In this document: positions 1 to 13,133 of the stretch, piece by piece | Numbering within the stretch: position 1 is the first letter of the stretch | Layout: each line of letters starts with the position of its first letter | Assembly: GCA_913057515.1 (NCBI GenBank) | Contig: CAJXOJ010000003.1 | Span: forward strand, 47,084-111,083 | Direction: 5' to 3' | Source of the DNA: an uncultured Cycloclasticus sp. | GTDB lineage: Bacteria > Pseudomonadota > Gammaproteobacteria > Methylococcales > Cycloclasticaceae | DNA length: 64,000 nucleotides | Notes under the pieces: generated by a model | Told to the model about the DNA's origin: nothing | Seen by the model: only the letters and a program-made list of their open reading frames with translations | The model's database searches: none | Position numbers and translations under genes: made by a program

Positions 1-69
1 AAAGAACAACCAGAATTGAAGGTTTTAGTAAGTTTCTTAGAAAAATCAAACCGTAGTATTTTACGTTAA
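1..69 (+). CDS. lpxA: LpxA C-terminus (UDP-GlcNAc acyltransferase), partial
   Basis: The first 69 bases are open in frame 1 and encode the last 22 residues of a protein ending in SNRSILR, followed by TAA at 67-69. This resembles the C-terminal helix of LpxA, which in E. coli ends in a similar 'RSTRGLIR' motif. LpxA makes the first acylation of UDP-GlcNAc in lipid A synthesis, and lpxA directly before lpxB is the usual order. Only the tail is present, so the call rests on the short C-terminal match and on synteny. Confidence 0.72.
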   Translation, partial: KEQPELKVLVSFLEKSNRSILR

Positions 70-77
70 ACAGACAG

Positions 78-116
78 AGTATTCTTTTTACCACGTTTGC
101 TGTGCGGTGGAATACT
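78..116 (+). other. Inverted repeat in lpxA-lpxB gap
   Basis: AGTATTC at 78-84 is complementary to GAATACT at 110-116, and CCAC at 91-94 can pair with GTGG at 107-110 inside it. No T-tract follows immediately, so it is not a good intrinsic terminator. A TATAAT hexamer lies at 132-137 without a convincing -35, so lpxB may have its own weak promoter here. Confidence 0.3.
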
Positions 117-169
117 ATTGTATTCATTTTTTATAATGCCTTGTGTACTAAATAATTTCGTTCTCTTAG

Positions 170-1348
170 ATGATGACTTGTGTGATAAATAATCCATTAA
201 AAATAATGTTAGTCGCTGGGGAACATTCGGGTGATATTCTGGGTGCTGGGCTTATTAAACACTTAAAAATATCTTATCCAAATGCTGAATTTTCTGGTAT
301 TGGTGGCCCTCGAATGTTGGGCGAAGGTTTTAACTCCTTTTATCCGATGTCTGTGTTATCTGTTTTTGGTTTATTTGAAGTTATAAAACATTTGCCAAAA
401 CTATTGAGCATAAGAAAAAATTTGAAACAACGCATTTTGAGTCAAAAGCCGGATGTGTTTATCGGGATTGATGCGCCAGACTTTAATTTAAAGCTTGAAC
501 GCGATTTGTTTAAGCAAGGTATTAAAACGGTACATTACGTTAGCCCAACGGTTTGGGCGTGGCGACCTAAAAGAATTAAGAAACTAATTGGTTCGCTGAA
601 CGCATTATTATGCATTTTTCCATTTGAAGAAAAGTACTTTGAAAAAACGCCTGTTCCTGCCTACTTCATAGGCCATCCATTAGCCGATAAGTATAAAAAC
701 CACCTGGAAACGTTATCTGCTAGAAACACTTTAGACCTAGATAGCGAGCAAGCAGTGCTAACAATAATGCCGGGTAGCCGAATAGGCGAGCTTGAAAGGC
801 ATAGCCAGACTTTTTTAGAGTCTGCAAAAATATGTTCACAGAACATTGTCGGCTTGAAAATATTGGTACCGATGGCAGATCAGACAACGGCAAAACTATT
901 TGCTGATATATATAAAAAATCAGGTATTGAGCTTGATCTGGAAATAGTTGTTATGGCGACAAGCTCGATGATTGCAGCGTCAAATCTTGTATTAGTTGCA
1001 TCTGGAACCGCCACGCTTGAAGTGATGCTATTTAAAAAACCCATGGTGGTGGCTTACAAATTATCCGCCTTAACAACGTGGGTTTTTAAAACATTTAAGT
1101 TATTGAAAGCCCCGTATGTGTCGATGCCAAATTTAATTGCCGGAAAAGAAGTCGTGAAAGAAATTCTCGATAAAGATTTTACAGCGGAGGCCTTATCAGA
1201 AGAATTACTGAGAATTTATTACGATAAAGATATCGCACAGAGCATGGTTAATGAATTTGATAAAATGACGACAGCATTAACATGTGATGCTGATGCTCAG
1301 GCTGCCAATATTGTCTCACAGGTTATTAATGGAGAACTTTCGTCTTGA
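170..1348 (+). CDS. lpxB: Lipid-A-disaccharide synthase
   Basis: LpxB (GT19 family) joins UDP-2,3-diacylglucosamine to lipid X to form the lipid A disaccharide at the inner membrane. The 392-aa product is close to the usual length of about 380 aa. It shows the N-terminal LVAGEHSGDILGAG motif (from about residue 14), HYVSPTVWAW in the middle, and the GTATLE motif of the donor-binding site. The start is at ATG 170 or the adjacent ATG 173; neither has a clear Shine-Dalgarno, but both give the usual N-terminal length before VAGE. The gene follows lpxA and overlaps rnhB by four bases. Confidence 0.96.
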   Translation: MMTCVINNPLKIMLVAGEHSGDILGAGLIKHLKISYPNAEFSGIGGPRMLGEGFNSFYPMSVLSVFGLFEVIKHLPKLLSIRKNLKQRILSQKPDVFIGIDAPDFNLKLERDLFKQGIKTVHYVSPTVWAWRPKRIKKLIGSLNALLCIFPFEEKYFEKTPVPAYFIGHPLADKYKNHLETLSARNTLDLDSEQAVLTIMPGSRIGELERHSQTFLESAKICSQNIVGLKILVPMADQTTAKLFADIYKKSGIELDLEIVVMATSSMIAASNLVLVASGTATLEVMLFKKPMVVAYKLSALTTWVFKTFKLLKAPYVSMPNLIAGKEVVKEILDKDFTAEALSEELLRIYYDKDIAQSMVNEFDKMTTALTCDADAQAANIVSQVINGELSS

Positions 1349-1911
1349 CACGTGTCGTTGTTGGTTTTGATGAGGTGGGTAGAGGCTGTATTGCTGGGCC
1401 TGTTGTTGCAGCGGCTGTCATTTTAGATAAAGAACAACCGGTCGATGGCTTGATGGACTCTAAAAAGCTTAGTAAAAAGAAGCGAGTAGAACTGTCAGCC
1501 AGGATTTTTGAACGCGCTATAGATTGGTCAATTGGTCGTGCTGATGTGTTAGAAATAGATGAAGTCAATATTTTACAAGCGAGTTTGTTAGCGATGAAGC
1601 GCGCATTTGATGGATTGACGGTTAAAGCTGATTTCGCGCAGGTAGATGGCACGTATTACCCAGATATTGCAATCCCTGGTGAGTGCATTAAAGGAGGCGA
1701 TAATATAATAGCTGAAATTTCTGCAGCCTCTATTATTGCGAAAGTGTACCGTGATGAACAAATGGCTGTTCTTGATGTTTTATACCCAGGTTATGATTTA
1801 GCTAAACATTCAGGCTATCCAACGCCTGATCATAAAAAAAGACTAGCAGTACTTGGTGTAACGCCTATTTACCGCCAATCATTTTCCCCAGTGAGGCAGT
1901 TGTCAACATGA
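1345..1911 (+). CDS. rnhB: Ribonuclease HII
   Basis: RNase HII cuts the RNA strand of RNA-DNA hybrids and starts removal of misincorporated ribonucleotides. The 188-aa protein begins with the GFDEVGRGCIAGPV signature carrying catalytic D9 and E10, and has the further QVDG acidic motif near residue 100. The start codon is TTG, overlapping the lpxB stop as TTGA, with GGAGAA a suitable distance upstream. It overlaps the ATG of dnaE by four bases, so lpxB-rnhB-dnaE are likely translationally coupled. Confidence 0.95.
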   Translation: MTRVVVGFDEVGRGCIAGPVVAAAVILDKEQPVDGLMDSKKLSKKKRVELSARIFERAIDWSIGRADVLEIDEVNILQASLLAMKRAFDGLTVKADFAQVDGTYYPDIAIPGECIKGGDNIIAEISAASIIAKVYRDEQMAVLDVLYPGYDLAKHSGYPTPDHKKRLAVLGVTPIYRQSFSPVRQLST

Positions 1912-4900
1912 GTGATCTAGTTAAATTTATTCACTTACGTACCCATACGGAATACTCGCTCGTAGATGGCATTATTCGTGTAAAGCCTTTGGTGAAAAGA
2001 GCGGCAGAACTGGGAATGCCGGCTATTGCCGTAACCGATCAATCTAATTTATTTGCAGCCGTCAAATTCTACCGAGCTGCTATTAGTTCAGGTGTTAAAC
2101 CTATTATCGGTGCAGATGTTCAAATTAGAGATTCTGTTAGCCAAAAAAAGCCGTACACCGTCACCTTGTTGGTGCAAAATAAGCGGGGTTATTTAGCCTT
2201 ATGTGAGTTGATTTCAGAGGCATATTTGAACGGCCAGGATAAGGGCGTACCTTATTTAACAAGCCAAAAAATATTTGATAATAACGAAGGTTTAATCGTC
2301 TTATCGGGTGGCTTAGACGGTGTTTTTTTTACCTCACTTGAATCTAATGATCTAGACATTGCAGATCAACTAGCGACTTCATGGATGCAAGTATTTAGTG
2401 ACCGTTTTTACATCGAGCTACAACGTGTAGGGCGTGAAGGTGAGGACGCTTTAAATAACCAGTTATTAGCATTAGCAACACGTCACCAAGCACCTATAGT
2501 GGCCACTAATAACCCTTGTTTCTTAAATCAAGAGGAGTTTGATGCCCATGAAGCGCGTGTGTGTATTAACCAAGGGCGTGTGCTCTCCGATTCAAGGCGT
2601 GTCAAAGTTCACACTGAGCAGCAGTACCTAAAAACTCAAGATGAAATGCTTGAGCTTTTTTCTGACTTACCTGAAGCGATTGAAAATACAGTAGAAATTG
2701 CTAAACGTTGTAATGTTGAATTAAGCCTAGGTGAAAACTTTCTACCTAATTTTCCGGTTCCTGAGGGGATGACCATTGATGAATATTTTGCTGATTTATC
2801 TCAAAAAGGCCTAGATAAAAGAATTGCCGAAACATCGCATCGAATTACATTCGATAATAATAAAAGAGCAGAGTATCAAGCGCGCTTAAAGCGTGAACTT
2901 GATGTGATTTGCCAAATGGGCTTTCCTGGTTACTTCTTAATTGTTGCAGACTTTATTCAATGGGCAAAAGATAATAAAGTGCCAGTTGGCCCTGGGCGTG
3001 GTTCTGGTGCCGGTTCTATTATCGCTTATGCATTAAGGATTACTGATTTAGACCCCTTAGAGTTTGACCTTTTATTTGAACGTTTCCTAAATCCAGAACG
3101 AGTCTCCATGCCTGACTTTGATGTCGATTTCTGTATGGACGGACGAGATCGTGTGATTGACTATGTTGGCGAAAAATACGGCCGAGATAAGGTATCACAA
3201 ATCATTACTTATGGAAGTATGGCGGCGAAAGCTGTTATACGTGATGTTGGGCGGGTATTAGGCCACCCTTATGGTTTTGTTGATCGCTTAGCGAAAGCCA
3301 TTCCTTTTGAAATTGGAATGACACTAACGAAGGCGCTTGATGAGAGTCCTGACCTGTTGAGTGCTTACCAAGATGAGGATGAAGTTCGTGAGTTAATTGA
3401 TTTAGCTCTTATGCTGGAAGGCATTGCAAGAAATGCGGGTAAACACGCCGGTGGTGTGGTGATATCGCCTAGCAAGTTAACGGATTTTTCTCCGTTATAT
3501 TGTGAAGAAGGTGGCGCCAATTTGGTGACCCAGTTTGATAAAGATGATATTGAAGCGGTTGGACTCGTTAAGTTTGACTTTTTAGGCTTAAGGACGCTTA
3601 CCATCATTGATTGGGCCTTGCAAAACATCAATCAACGAAAATTAGCAAAGGGTGAAGAGCCTGTTAATATTGACCTGCTTCCTCGTGATGATGAACTAAC
3701 CTATGAATTGCTGAAGAATTATGCCACAACGGCAGTTTTTCAACTCGAATCGAGAGGTATGAAAGACCTTATTCGTCGCCTACGACCAGACTCATTTGAA
3801 GATATTATTGCCTTGGTGGCGCTGTTTAGACCCGGCCCATTACAGTCTGGAATGGTCGATGATTACATCAATGTAAAACATGGTCGAAAAAAAGCTGAAT
3901 ACCCGCACCCAACTTTAATACCCATTTTAGAGCCAACTAATGGTGTTATTTTATATCAAGAACAGGTGATGCAAATTGCTCAGGATCTTGCTGGCTATAG
4001 CCTTGGAACAGCGGATTTATTACGTCGGGCGATGGGTAAGAAAAAGCCTGAAGAAATGGCTAAGCAACGTGAAATGTTTACTACCGGAGCGGTTGCTAAT
4101 AACGTTGAGGAAAGCGTGGCAACGTATATTTTCGATTTAATGGAAAAGTTTGCTGGCTATGGCTTCAATAAATCTCATTCAGCTGCATACGCCTTAATTG
4201 CATATCAAACGGCCTGGTTAAAAGCCCATTACCCGTCTGAATTTATGGCGGCTGTGTTGTCATCAGATATGGATAATACCGATAAGGTCGTGCTATTTAT
4301 AGATGAGTGTCGCGATATGGGCTTAGACATTCTTCCACCTGATGTTAATAGCTCTGAGTATCGTTTTACCACGAATGATGAGGGTCACATTATTTATGGT
4401 TTAGGCGCTATTAAAGGGGTTGGTGAGGCTGCTATTGAATCTATTATTCAACAAAGAAAAAGTGATGGAGACTATTTAAGCCATGAGGACCTGGCTAGGC
4501 GCATCGATTTAAGAAAAGCAAATCGCCGTGTGCAAGAAGCGTTGATCCGTTCAGGAGCTGTTGATTGTTTTGATGATAACCGAGCCAAGCTGATGCACGA
4601 ATTAACAAATGTGCTACAAGTCGCAGAGCAGCATGGCAAAAGTGCGGCTGTTGGTCAGAATGATCTGTTTGGCTTAAGCATGCAGGAAACCAGTCATCAA
4701 TCTGACACGGTAGTCATTGATCAGTGGACAGAACATGAGCGCTTAAAACAGGAAAAATCAATACTGGGGTTGTACTTAACCGGGCATCCATTTGATTCAG
4801 TTAGAGAGGAGATGATGAAAGTTGTTTCTGGTAAGTTATCGGTATTGCACGATATGGAGCTGAGTACACCGGGTGGTAGTCAGTATAGGAGAGCTAAAGG

Positions 4901-5411
4901 CAAACCAGTAACGGTAGCGGGTTTAATACTTGATGTAAGGACACGGCCAACTAAAAGTGGCTCTAAAATAGCGACCATTATTATAGATGATGGGAGTGCT
5001 AGGATGGAAGCCGTTGCCTATAGTGAGGTTTTTGAGCAATATAGTGAAGCGATATTGACGGATCACATTGTAGTAATTGAAGGTTCCATTTCTTTTGATG
5101 ACTTTGCCGGGCAAAATAGAATCAGTGTTGAGTCGGTAATGAGCATCGAGCAGGCACGTGAACGGTTTTTAAAAGACTTGGTGATAGAATTAGACAGTTC
5201 AACGCTAACACAAGAAAATAAAATAAGTCAGTTGCACAAACTACTTAGTGATTACCGAGGTGGGGAATGCCCAGTAAAAATAAAGTTAACACTGAGGGGG
5301 GCCTCCTCAGCATTAAATTTATCAGATGAATGGCGCGTTTCTCCAAAAGATGAGCTTCTGGAAGGCTTGAAAAACGTTTTGCCAGAACAGCAAAACTTCA
5401 CTCGATATTGA
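1908..5411 (+). CDS. dnaE: DNA polymerase III alpha subunit
   Basis: This is the replicative polymerase catalytic subunit, 1167 aa against 1160 in E. coli. The N-terminal PHP domain starts with FIHLRTHTEYSLVDG. The palm carries PDFDVDFCMDGRD with catalytic aspartates at about residues 403 and 405, preceded by GPGRGSGAGS. The fingers contain the FNKSHSAAYA motif. A C-terminal OB-fold segment follows (about 980-1070, 'VTVAGLILDVRTRPTKSG'). The ATGA overlap with rnhB fixes the start. It is a complete type-I DnaE, consistent with a gammaproteobacterium. Confidence 0.98.
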   Translation: MSDLVKFIHLRTHTEYSLVDGIIRVKPLVKRAAELGMPAIAVTDQSNLFAAVKFYRAAISSGVKPIIGADVQIRDSVSQKKPYTVTLLVQNKRGYLALCELISEAYLNGQDKGVPYLTSQKIFDNNEGLIVLSGGLDGVFFTSLESNDLDIADQLATSWMQVFSDRFYIELQRVGREGEDALNNQLLALATRHQAPIVATNNPCFLNQEEFDAHEARVCINQGRVLSDSRRVKVHTEQQYLKTQDEMLELFSDLPEAIENTVEIAKRCNVELSLGENFLPNFPVPEGMTIDEYFADLSQKGLDKRIAETSHRITFDNNKRAEYQARLKRELDVICQMGFPGYFLIVADFIQWAKDNKVPVGPGRGSGAGSIIAYALRITDLDPLEFDLLFERFLNPERVSMPDFDVDFCMDGRDRVIDYVGEKYGRDKVSQIITYGSMAAKAVIRDVGRVLGHPYGFVDRLAKAIPFEIGMTLTKALDESPDLLSAYQDEDEVRELIDLALMLEGIARNAGKHAGGVVISPSKLTDFSPLYCEEGGANLVTQFDKDDIEAVGLVKFDFLGLRTLTIIDWALQNINQRKLAKGEEPVNIDLLPRDDELTYELLKNYATTAVFQLESRGMKDLIRRLRPDSFEDIIALVALFRPGPLQSGMVDDYINVKHGRKKAEYPHPTLIPILEPTNGVILYQEQVMQIAQDLAGYSLGTADLLRRAMGKKKPEEMAKQREMFTTGAVANNVEESVATYIFDLMEKFAGYGFNKSHSAAYALIAYQTAWLKAHYPSEFMAAVLSSDMDNTDKVVLFIDECRDMGLDILPPDVNSSEYRFTTNDEGHIIYGLGAIKGVGEAAIESIIQQRKSDGDYLSHEDLARRIDLRKANRRVQEALIRSGAVDCFDDNRAKLMHELTNVLQVAEQHGKSAAVGQNDLFGLSMQETSHQSDTVVIDQWTEHERLKQEKSILGLYLTGHPFDSVREEMMKVVSGKLSVLHDMELSTPGGSQYRRAKGKPVTVAGLILDVRTRPTKSGSKIATIIIDDGSARMEAVAYSEVFEQYSEAILTDHIVVIEGSISFDDFAGQNRISVESVMSIEQARERFLKDLVIELDSSTLTQENKISQLHKLLSDYRGGECPVKIKLTLRGASSALNLSDEWRVSPKDELLEGLKNVLPEQQNFTRY

Positions 5412-5453
5412 ATACCGCTGGCTGATTTAGCTAACTCACGATAAAATGTACTT

Positions 5454-6413
5454 ATGAACTTAGATTATTTAGATTTTGAACAACCGATTGTTGACCTTGA
5501 AGCAAAGCTCGAAGAGTTGCGCCGAGTGGGTAGCGATAATGAAATTGATATTAAAAAAGAGATTGATAGGCTGCAAGAAAAAAGCCTCTCTCTGACTGAA
5601 TCAACGTTTGCGAAATTAAGCGACTGGCAAATTTCAAAATTATCACGCCACCCGAAAAGGCCGTATACGCTGGATTATATTGATGGGGTTGTTGATGGTT
5701 TTATAGAACTACACGGTGATAGACATTACGCTGACGATGCGGCGATTGTTGGTGGAATGGCTAGGCTAGATGGCTTGCCTGTGATGGTTATTGGGCACCA
5801 AAAAGGGCGTGATACCACTGAAAAGCTCAAGCGTAACTTTGGTATGCCACGACCTGAAGGCTATAGAAAAGCACTTCGTTTGATGCATATGGCTGAACGT
5901 TTTAATTTGCCGATCATTACCTTTATTGATACACCAGGTGCTTATCCAGGCGTTGGTGCTGAAGAGCGTGGGCAAAGCGAAGCGATTGCTAGAAACCTGT
6001 TTGAAATGTCTACACTAAAAACCCCCGTTATCAGTATTGTGATAGGAGAGGGTGGCTCTGGCGGTGCCTTAGCATTAGGCGTGTGTGATAAACTGTATTT
6101 ACTGGAATACAGTACCTATTCGGTAATCTCACCTGAAGGGTGTGCATCTATTTTATGGAAAAGTGCTGATAAAGCTTCTCAAGCTGCTGAGGCAATGGCA
6201 ATCACATCTTCTAAGTTACTAGCTAATGGTTTGATCGATGGTGTTATAGAAGAACCTCTTGGTGGAGCCCATAGAGACTTAGAGACGATGAAGCGCAATA
6301 TTAAAGAAGTGTTGCTTAAGGAAGTCACTGAGCTTTGTAGTAAACCAATAGATGAACTTGTGTCAGAGCGTTACCAGCGTCTAATGAGTTATGGGGAATT
6401 TACAGAGGCTTAA
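5454..6413 (+). CDS. accA: Acetyl-CoA carboxylase carboxyltransferase alpha subunit
   Basis: AccA pairs with AccD (encoded at 54658-55578) to transfer carboxyl from biotin to acetyl-CoA, giving malonyl-CoA for fatty acid synthesis. The protein is 319 aa, the same as E. coli AccA. It begins with the typical [17 protein letters not shown] coiled N-terminus. It contains the GDRHYADD motif, [20 protein letters not shown] and the glycine-rich [13 protein letters not shown] oxyanion-hole loop. It sits 42 bp after dnaE, a conserved arrangement. Confidence 0.97.
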   Translation: MNLDYLDFEQPIVDLEAKLEELRRVGSDNEIDIKKEIDRLQEKSLSLTESTFAKLSDWQISKLSRHPKRPYTLDYIDGVVDGFIELHGDRHYADDAAIVGGMARLDGLPVMVIGHQKGRDTTEKLKRNFGMPRPEGYRKALRLMHMAERFNLPIITFIDTPGAYPGVGAEERGQSEAIARNLFEMSTLKTPVISIVIGEGGSGGALALGVCDKLYLLEYSTYSVISPEGCASILWKSADKASQAAEAMAITSSKLLANGLIDGVIEEPLGGAHRDLETMKRNIKEVLLKEVTELCSKPIDELVSERYQRLMSYGEFTEA

Positions 6414-6463
6414 ATTTCACTTCGCCTTAAGTTTTAATCGTTGTTTTTAAATAAGGTATCACA

Positions 6464-7792
6464 TTGGATGATCTTGTTAACTGCGTTGAGCAATATATCC
6501 TTTCGGTTACAGGTATTAAAAAGGTTGTTATTGCTTATAGTGGCGGAGTTGACTCACATGTGCTGCTTCATAGCTGTTCGCAACTTCAAGAAAAGCTAAA
6601 GCCAATTTCTTTTTTGGCAGTTTATATTGATCATGGTTTACATGATGACTCTTCTCGTTGGTCAATACATTGTCAACAAATGGCATCAGCACTGGCCATT
6701 CCCTTTATTTCCCAAAAAGTAAACGCACAAAATGATCAGGGTGAAGGCCCAGAGCAAGCCGCGCGGCGAGCAAGGTATGTAGCACTCTCAGATTATATTG
6801 ATGAATCCAGTGTCTTACTAACTGCGCAACATCAAGATGATCAAGCTGAAACGTTTATGCTGCAGTTGTTACGCGGGGCTGGTGTTGATGGTTTAGCCAG
6901 CATGCCCACAATAAACGCATTTGGTTTAGGTTTAATCCTAAGGCCATTGTTAAAGTTCAGTAAACAACAGCTTCTAGCTTATGCAAAAAAAGAACAGCTG
7001 CAGTGGGTTGAAGACTCAAGTAACTTAAACGAAGCATACGATAGGAATTTTCTACGTCAACAGGTGATTCCTTTGCTGCAAAGCAGATGGCCTGCTTTCT
7101 CTAAAACAACTGCGCGCTCTGCCTCCCATTGTGCAGAGGCAGGGTCAATTCTAGTTGATATTGCATCATCCATATTATTGACGATGGATAAGGATGAATT
7201 AGATATAGGATTAGTATTAACTCAGAAGCCTGAGATTCAACGGCTAGTTATACGCCAGTGGCTTAAAGCTCAAGGTGTTCGATCGCCGTCAGAAAAAATT
7301 CTAGAGCAAATCTTAAAAATGTTAACGGTTCAGGCAGATAAATTACCTCTTGTAGGTTGGGCTGAGCACGAGGTTAGGTTGTTTGATGGTGCATTATTTT
7401 ATATACCACGCCATGAAAAAAATCAGCTTCAATCGGTTCAGTGGCAAGGTAACAAGCTTGTTTTGCCTGATTCTCTTGGTAACCTCAGTATAAAAGAGGG
7501 GTTGGGGAGGGGGGTTAAGCGTGATTTATGGGATTCATCCGCTGTTACCGTTAGAACGAGGCAAGGCGGAGAGCGAATTAAATTAGCGGGGCGATCTGGT
7601 CATAAGCAATTAAAAAAGCTACTCAATGAGGAACGGCTGCTTCCATGGGTGAGGAATTTGTTGCCGTTAATTTACATAGGTGATGAGTTGGTCGCTGTAG
7701 CAGACCTTTGGGTAGCCGAAGCATTTCTAGCTGATCAGAATGAAGCGTCTTATCAGATAAACTGGGCCCACCCAGAGTTACGAATTAAATAA
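6464..7792 (+). CDS. tilS: tRNA(Ile)-lysidine synthase
   Basis: TilS attaches lysine to C34 of the tRNA-Ile(CAU) anticodon, switching its reading from AUG to AUA. The N-terminal PP-loop motif SGGVDSHVLLH is at about residues 26-36. The N-type ATP pyrophosphatase domain is followed by TilS-specific C-terminal domains, for a total of 442 aa (E. coli 432). The start is TTG at 6464, supported by a purine-rich AAGG upstream. A dense run of G tracts (GGGG, GGGG, GGGGGG) lies in the coding sequence at 7498-7514. The accA-tilS-pyrG order is common in gammaproteobacteria. Confidence 0.95.
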   Translation: MDDLVNCVEQYILSVTGIKKVVIAYSGGVDSHVLLHSCSQLQEKLKPISFLAVYIDHGLHDDSSRWSIHCQQMASALAIPFISQKVNAQNDQGEGPEQAARRARYVALSDYIDESSVLLTAQHQDDQAETFMLQLLRGAGVDGLASMPTINAFGLGLILRPLLKFSKQQLLAYAKKEQLQWVEDSSNLNEAYDRNFLRQQVIPLLQSRWPAFSKTTARSASHCAEAGSILVDIASSILLTMDKDELDIGLVLTQKPEIQRLVIRQWLKAQGVRSPSEKILEQILKMLTVQADKLPLVGWAEHEVRLFDGALFYIPRHEKNQLQSVQWQGNKLVLPDSLGNLSIKEGLGRGVKRDLWDSSAVTVRTRQGGERIKLAGRSGHKQLKKLLNEERLLPWVRNLLPLIYIGDELVAVADLWVAEAFLADQNEASYQINWAHPELRIK

Positions 7793-7847
7793 GCTCAAGT
7801 TTTACTTAAATATATTGGCTGGATGCTTTCTTATTAGTCTATTCGCG

Positions 7848-7853
7848 TATAAT
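7848..7853 (+). promoter_or_regulatory. Candidate -10 box for pyrG
   Basis: A perfect TATAAT lies 34 bp before the pyrG ATG in the 94-bp tilS-pyrG gap. No good -35 hexamer is visible at 16-18 bp, so this is a candidate only. Confidence 0.35.
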
Positions 7854-7880
7854 GAGTATCTTTTATTTTTGACTTCATAG

Positions 7881-9527
<1,647 letters not shown>

Positions 9528-9529
9528 AG

Positions 9530-11669
<2,140 letters not shown>

Positions 11670-11670
11670 C

Positions 11671-11955
11671 TTGAAGGTTCTGCTTGCCATTCTTGTTATT
11701 CTTTTCGGCTATCTACAGTTTAAACTGTGGGTAGCTGAAGGAAGAGTTCAAGCTTCATGGGTATTAGAGCAGCGTATAAGCAATCTAAAAGAACAAAATA
11801 ATACACTTACGCAACGTAATAAAGCATTACAGGCGGAAGTCAATAACTTAAAAGGCGGGTTGGACGTTATTGAAAACAAGGCGCGTAGCGAGCTAGGTTT
11901 TGTCGGTCGGGATGAAACGTTCTTTCAGTATATCGAGCCAAAACATGCACGGTAA
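11671..11955 (+). CDS. ftsB: Cell division protein FtsB
   Basis: FtsB is a small bitopic divisome protein that complexes with FtsL and FtsQ. The 94-aa product has one N-terminal transmembrane helix (about residues 2-18) and then a coiled coil (QRISNLKEQNNTLTQRNKAL). The 'ENKARSELGFVGRDETFFQ' tail is typical of FtsB. The start codon is TTG, directly after the eno stop. The gene sits between eno and ispD, the conserved ftsB position in gammaproteobacteria. Confidence 0.93.
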   Translation: MKVLLAILVILFGYLQFKLWVAEGRVQASWVLEQRISNLKEQNNTLTQRNKALQAEVNNLKGGLDVIENKARSELGFVGRDETFFQYIEPKHAR

Positions 11956-12661
11956 GGTTGAAAAAATTTGGTGTATTGTGCCGGCAGCTGGCATCGGCTC
12001 TAGAATGCAAGCGGCTATTCCAAAGCAATATTTGAAACTGAACGCAAGTACTATTCTTGATGCGACGTTAGCACGATTACTATCATGTGATGAGTTAAGC
12101 GAGATTGTTGTCTGTATTCAAGCGAATGATGATTTGTGGCAGCAGAGTGTATATGCAACTGATGAGCGAATAACGGTTGCTGATGGTGGCGAAGAACGTG
12201 CAGATTCGGTATTAAATGGTATACGCTTAATCAAACATCGAGCCAGCTCAAATGATTGGGTTTTAGTGCATGATGCCGCACGACCATGTGTTAGACGCAG
12301 CGATATTTCTGCCCTAATACAGGCTGTTTTAAAGCAGCAAATCGGTGGAATTTTGGCTGCTCCAATCCATGATACGATTAAAAAAGTTAAGGATCATTTA
12401 ACGGTTGAGACATTAGATCGTTCATCTGTCTGGCGTGCCTTAACACCACAACTATTTAAACTAGAAGCCTTAGAGGCTGCCTTGTTATTAGCAAGAGATA
12501 GGGCCTCTACCGTCACAGATGAAGCCAGTGCAATAGAGATGTTGAAACAGCCAGTTCAGCTTATTGAAGGTCATCCCGATAATATAAAGATCACCTCTCC
12601 TTCGGATTTAAATTTAGCTCGATTTTATAGGGAACAGCAGGAAAAAGAAGTATGCGTATAG
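11945..12661 (+). CDS. ispD: 2-C-methyl-D-erythritol 4-phosphate cytidylyltransferase
   Basis: IspD makes CDP-ME in the non-mevalonate isoprenoid pathway. I chose ATG 11945, which overlaps the ftsB end by 11 bp and gives a 238-aa protein; E. coli IspD has 236. An upstream in-frame ATG at 11900 would extend deep into ftsB without conserved sequence. Visible motifs are [11 protein letters not shown] with the CTP-binding loop, [20 protein letters not shown] and [11 protein letters not shown]. It is followed by and overlaps ispF, the next-but-one enzyme of the pathway. Confidence 0.95.
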   Translation: MHGKVEKIWCIVPAAGIGSRMQAAIPKQYLKLNASTILDATLARLLSCDELSEIVVCIQANDDLWQQSVYATDERITVADGGEERADSVLNGIRLIKHRASSNDWVLVHDAARPCVRRSDISALIQAVLKQQIGGILAAPIHDTIKKVKDHLTVETLDRSSVWRALTPQLFKLEALEAALLLARDRASTVTDEASAIEMLKQPVQLIEGHPDNIKITSPSDLNLARFYREQQEKEVCV

Positions 12662-13128
12662 GTCACGGTTATGATGCTCATCGATTCGTTGAGGGGAAAC
12701 AGCTTGTCATAGCAGGTGTTGATATTCCTTATGAGTCTGGTTTGTTGGCGCACTCAGATGGCGATGTCGCTCTGCATGCATTATGTGATGCATTGTTAGG
12801 CGCAATAGCTCAAGGTGATATTGGTCAGCACTTTCCTGATACGAGTGCTCAGTATGAAAATATTGATAGCCGTATTTTATTACGCGATGTGTTTGTGCTT
12901 GTGCAAAAAGCGAATTTAAAAATAGCTAATGTTGACCTAACGATTATTGCGCAAGCACCGAAGTTAGCTTCTTATCTAAAGGCTATGGTCTCGTGCATTG
13001 CAGCTGATCTACAAGCAGATTCATCTCAAATTAATGTTAAGGCAACCACAACTGAAGGAATGGGTTTTGCCGGACGACAAGAAGGGATAGAAACCCATGC
13101 TGTTGTGTTATTAGTGCCTGCCAGCTAA
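12652..13128 (+). CDS. ispF: 2-C-methyl-D-erythritol 2,4-cyclodiphosphate synthase
   Basis: IspF cyclises CDP-ME 2-phosphate to MEcPP. The 158-aa protein starts [11 protein letters not shown] with metal ligands D8 and H10. It continues with [30 protein letters not shown] and the C-terminal [18 protein letters not shown]. The ATG overlaps the ispD end by 10 bp and is preceded by an AGGAAAAAGAAG Shine-Dalgarno region. Length is as in E. coli (159). Confidence 0.96.
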   Translation: MRIGHGYDAHRFVEGKQLVIAGVDIPYESGLLAHSDGDVALHALCDALLGAIAQGDIGQHFPDTSAQYENIDSRILLRDVFVLVQKANLKIANVDLTIIAQAPKLASYLKAMVSCIAADLQADSSQINVKATTTEGMGFAGRQEGIETHAVVLLVPAS

Positions 13129-13133
13129 GTAAG

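Noticed and set aside
11900..11944. Upstream extension of ispD inside ftsB
   Set aside because: It adds 15 residues not seen in the family; ATG 11945 gives normal length.
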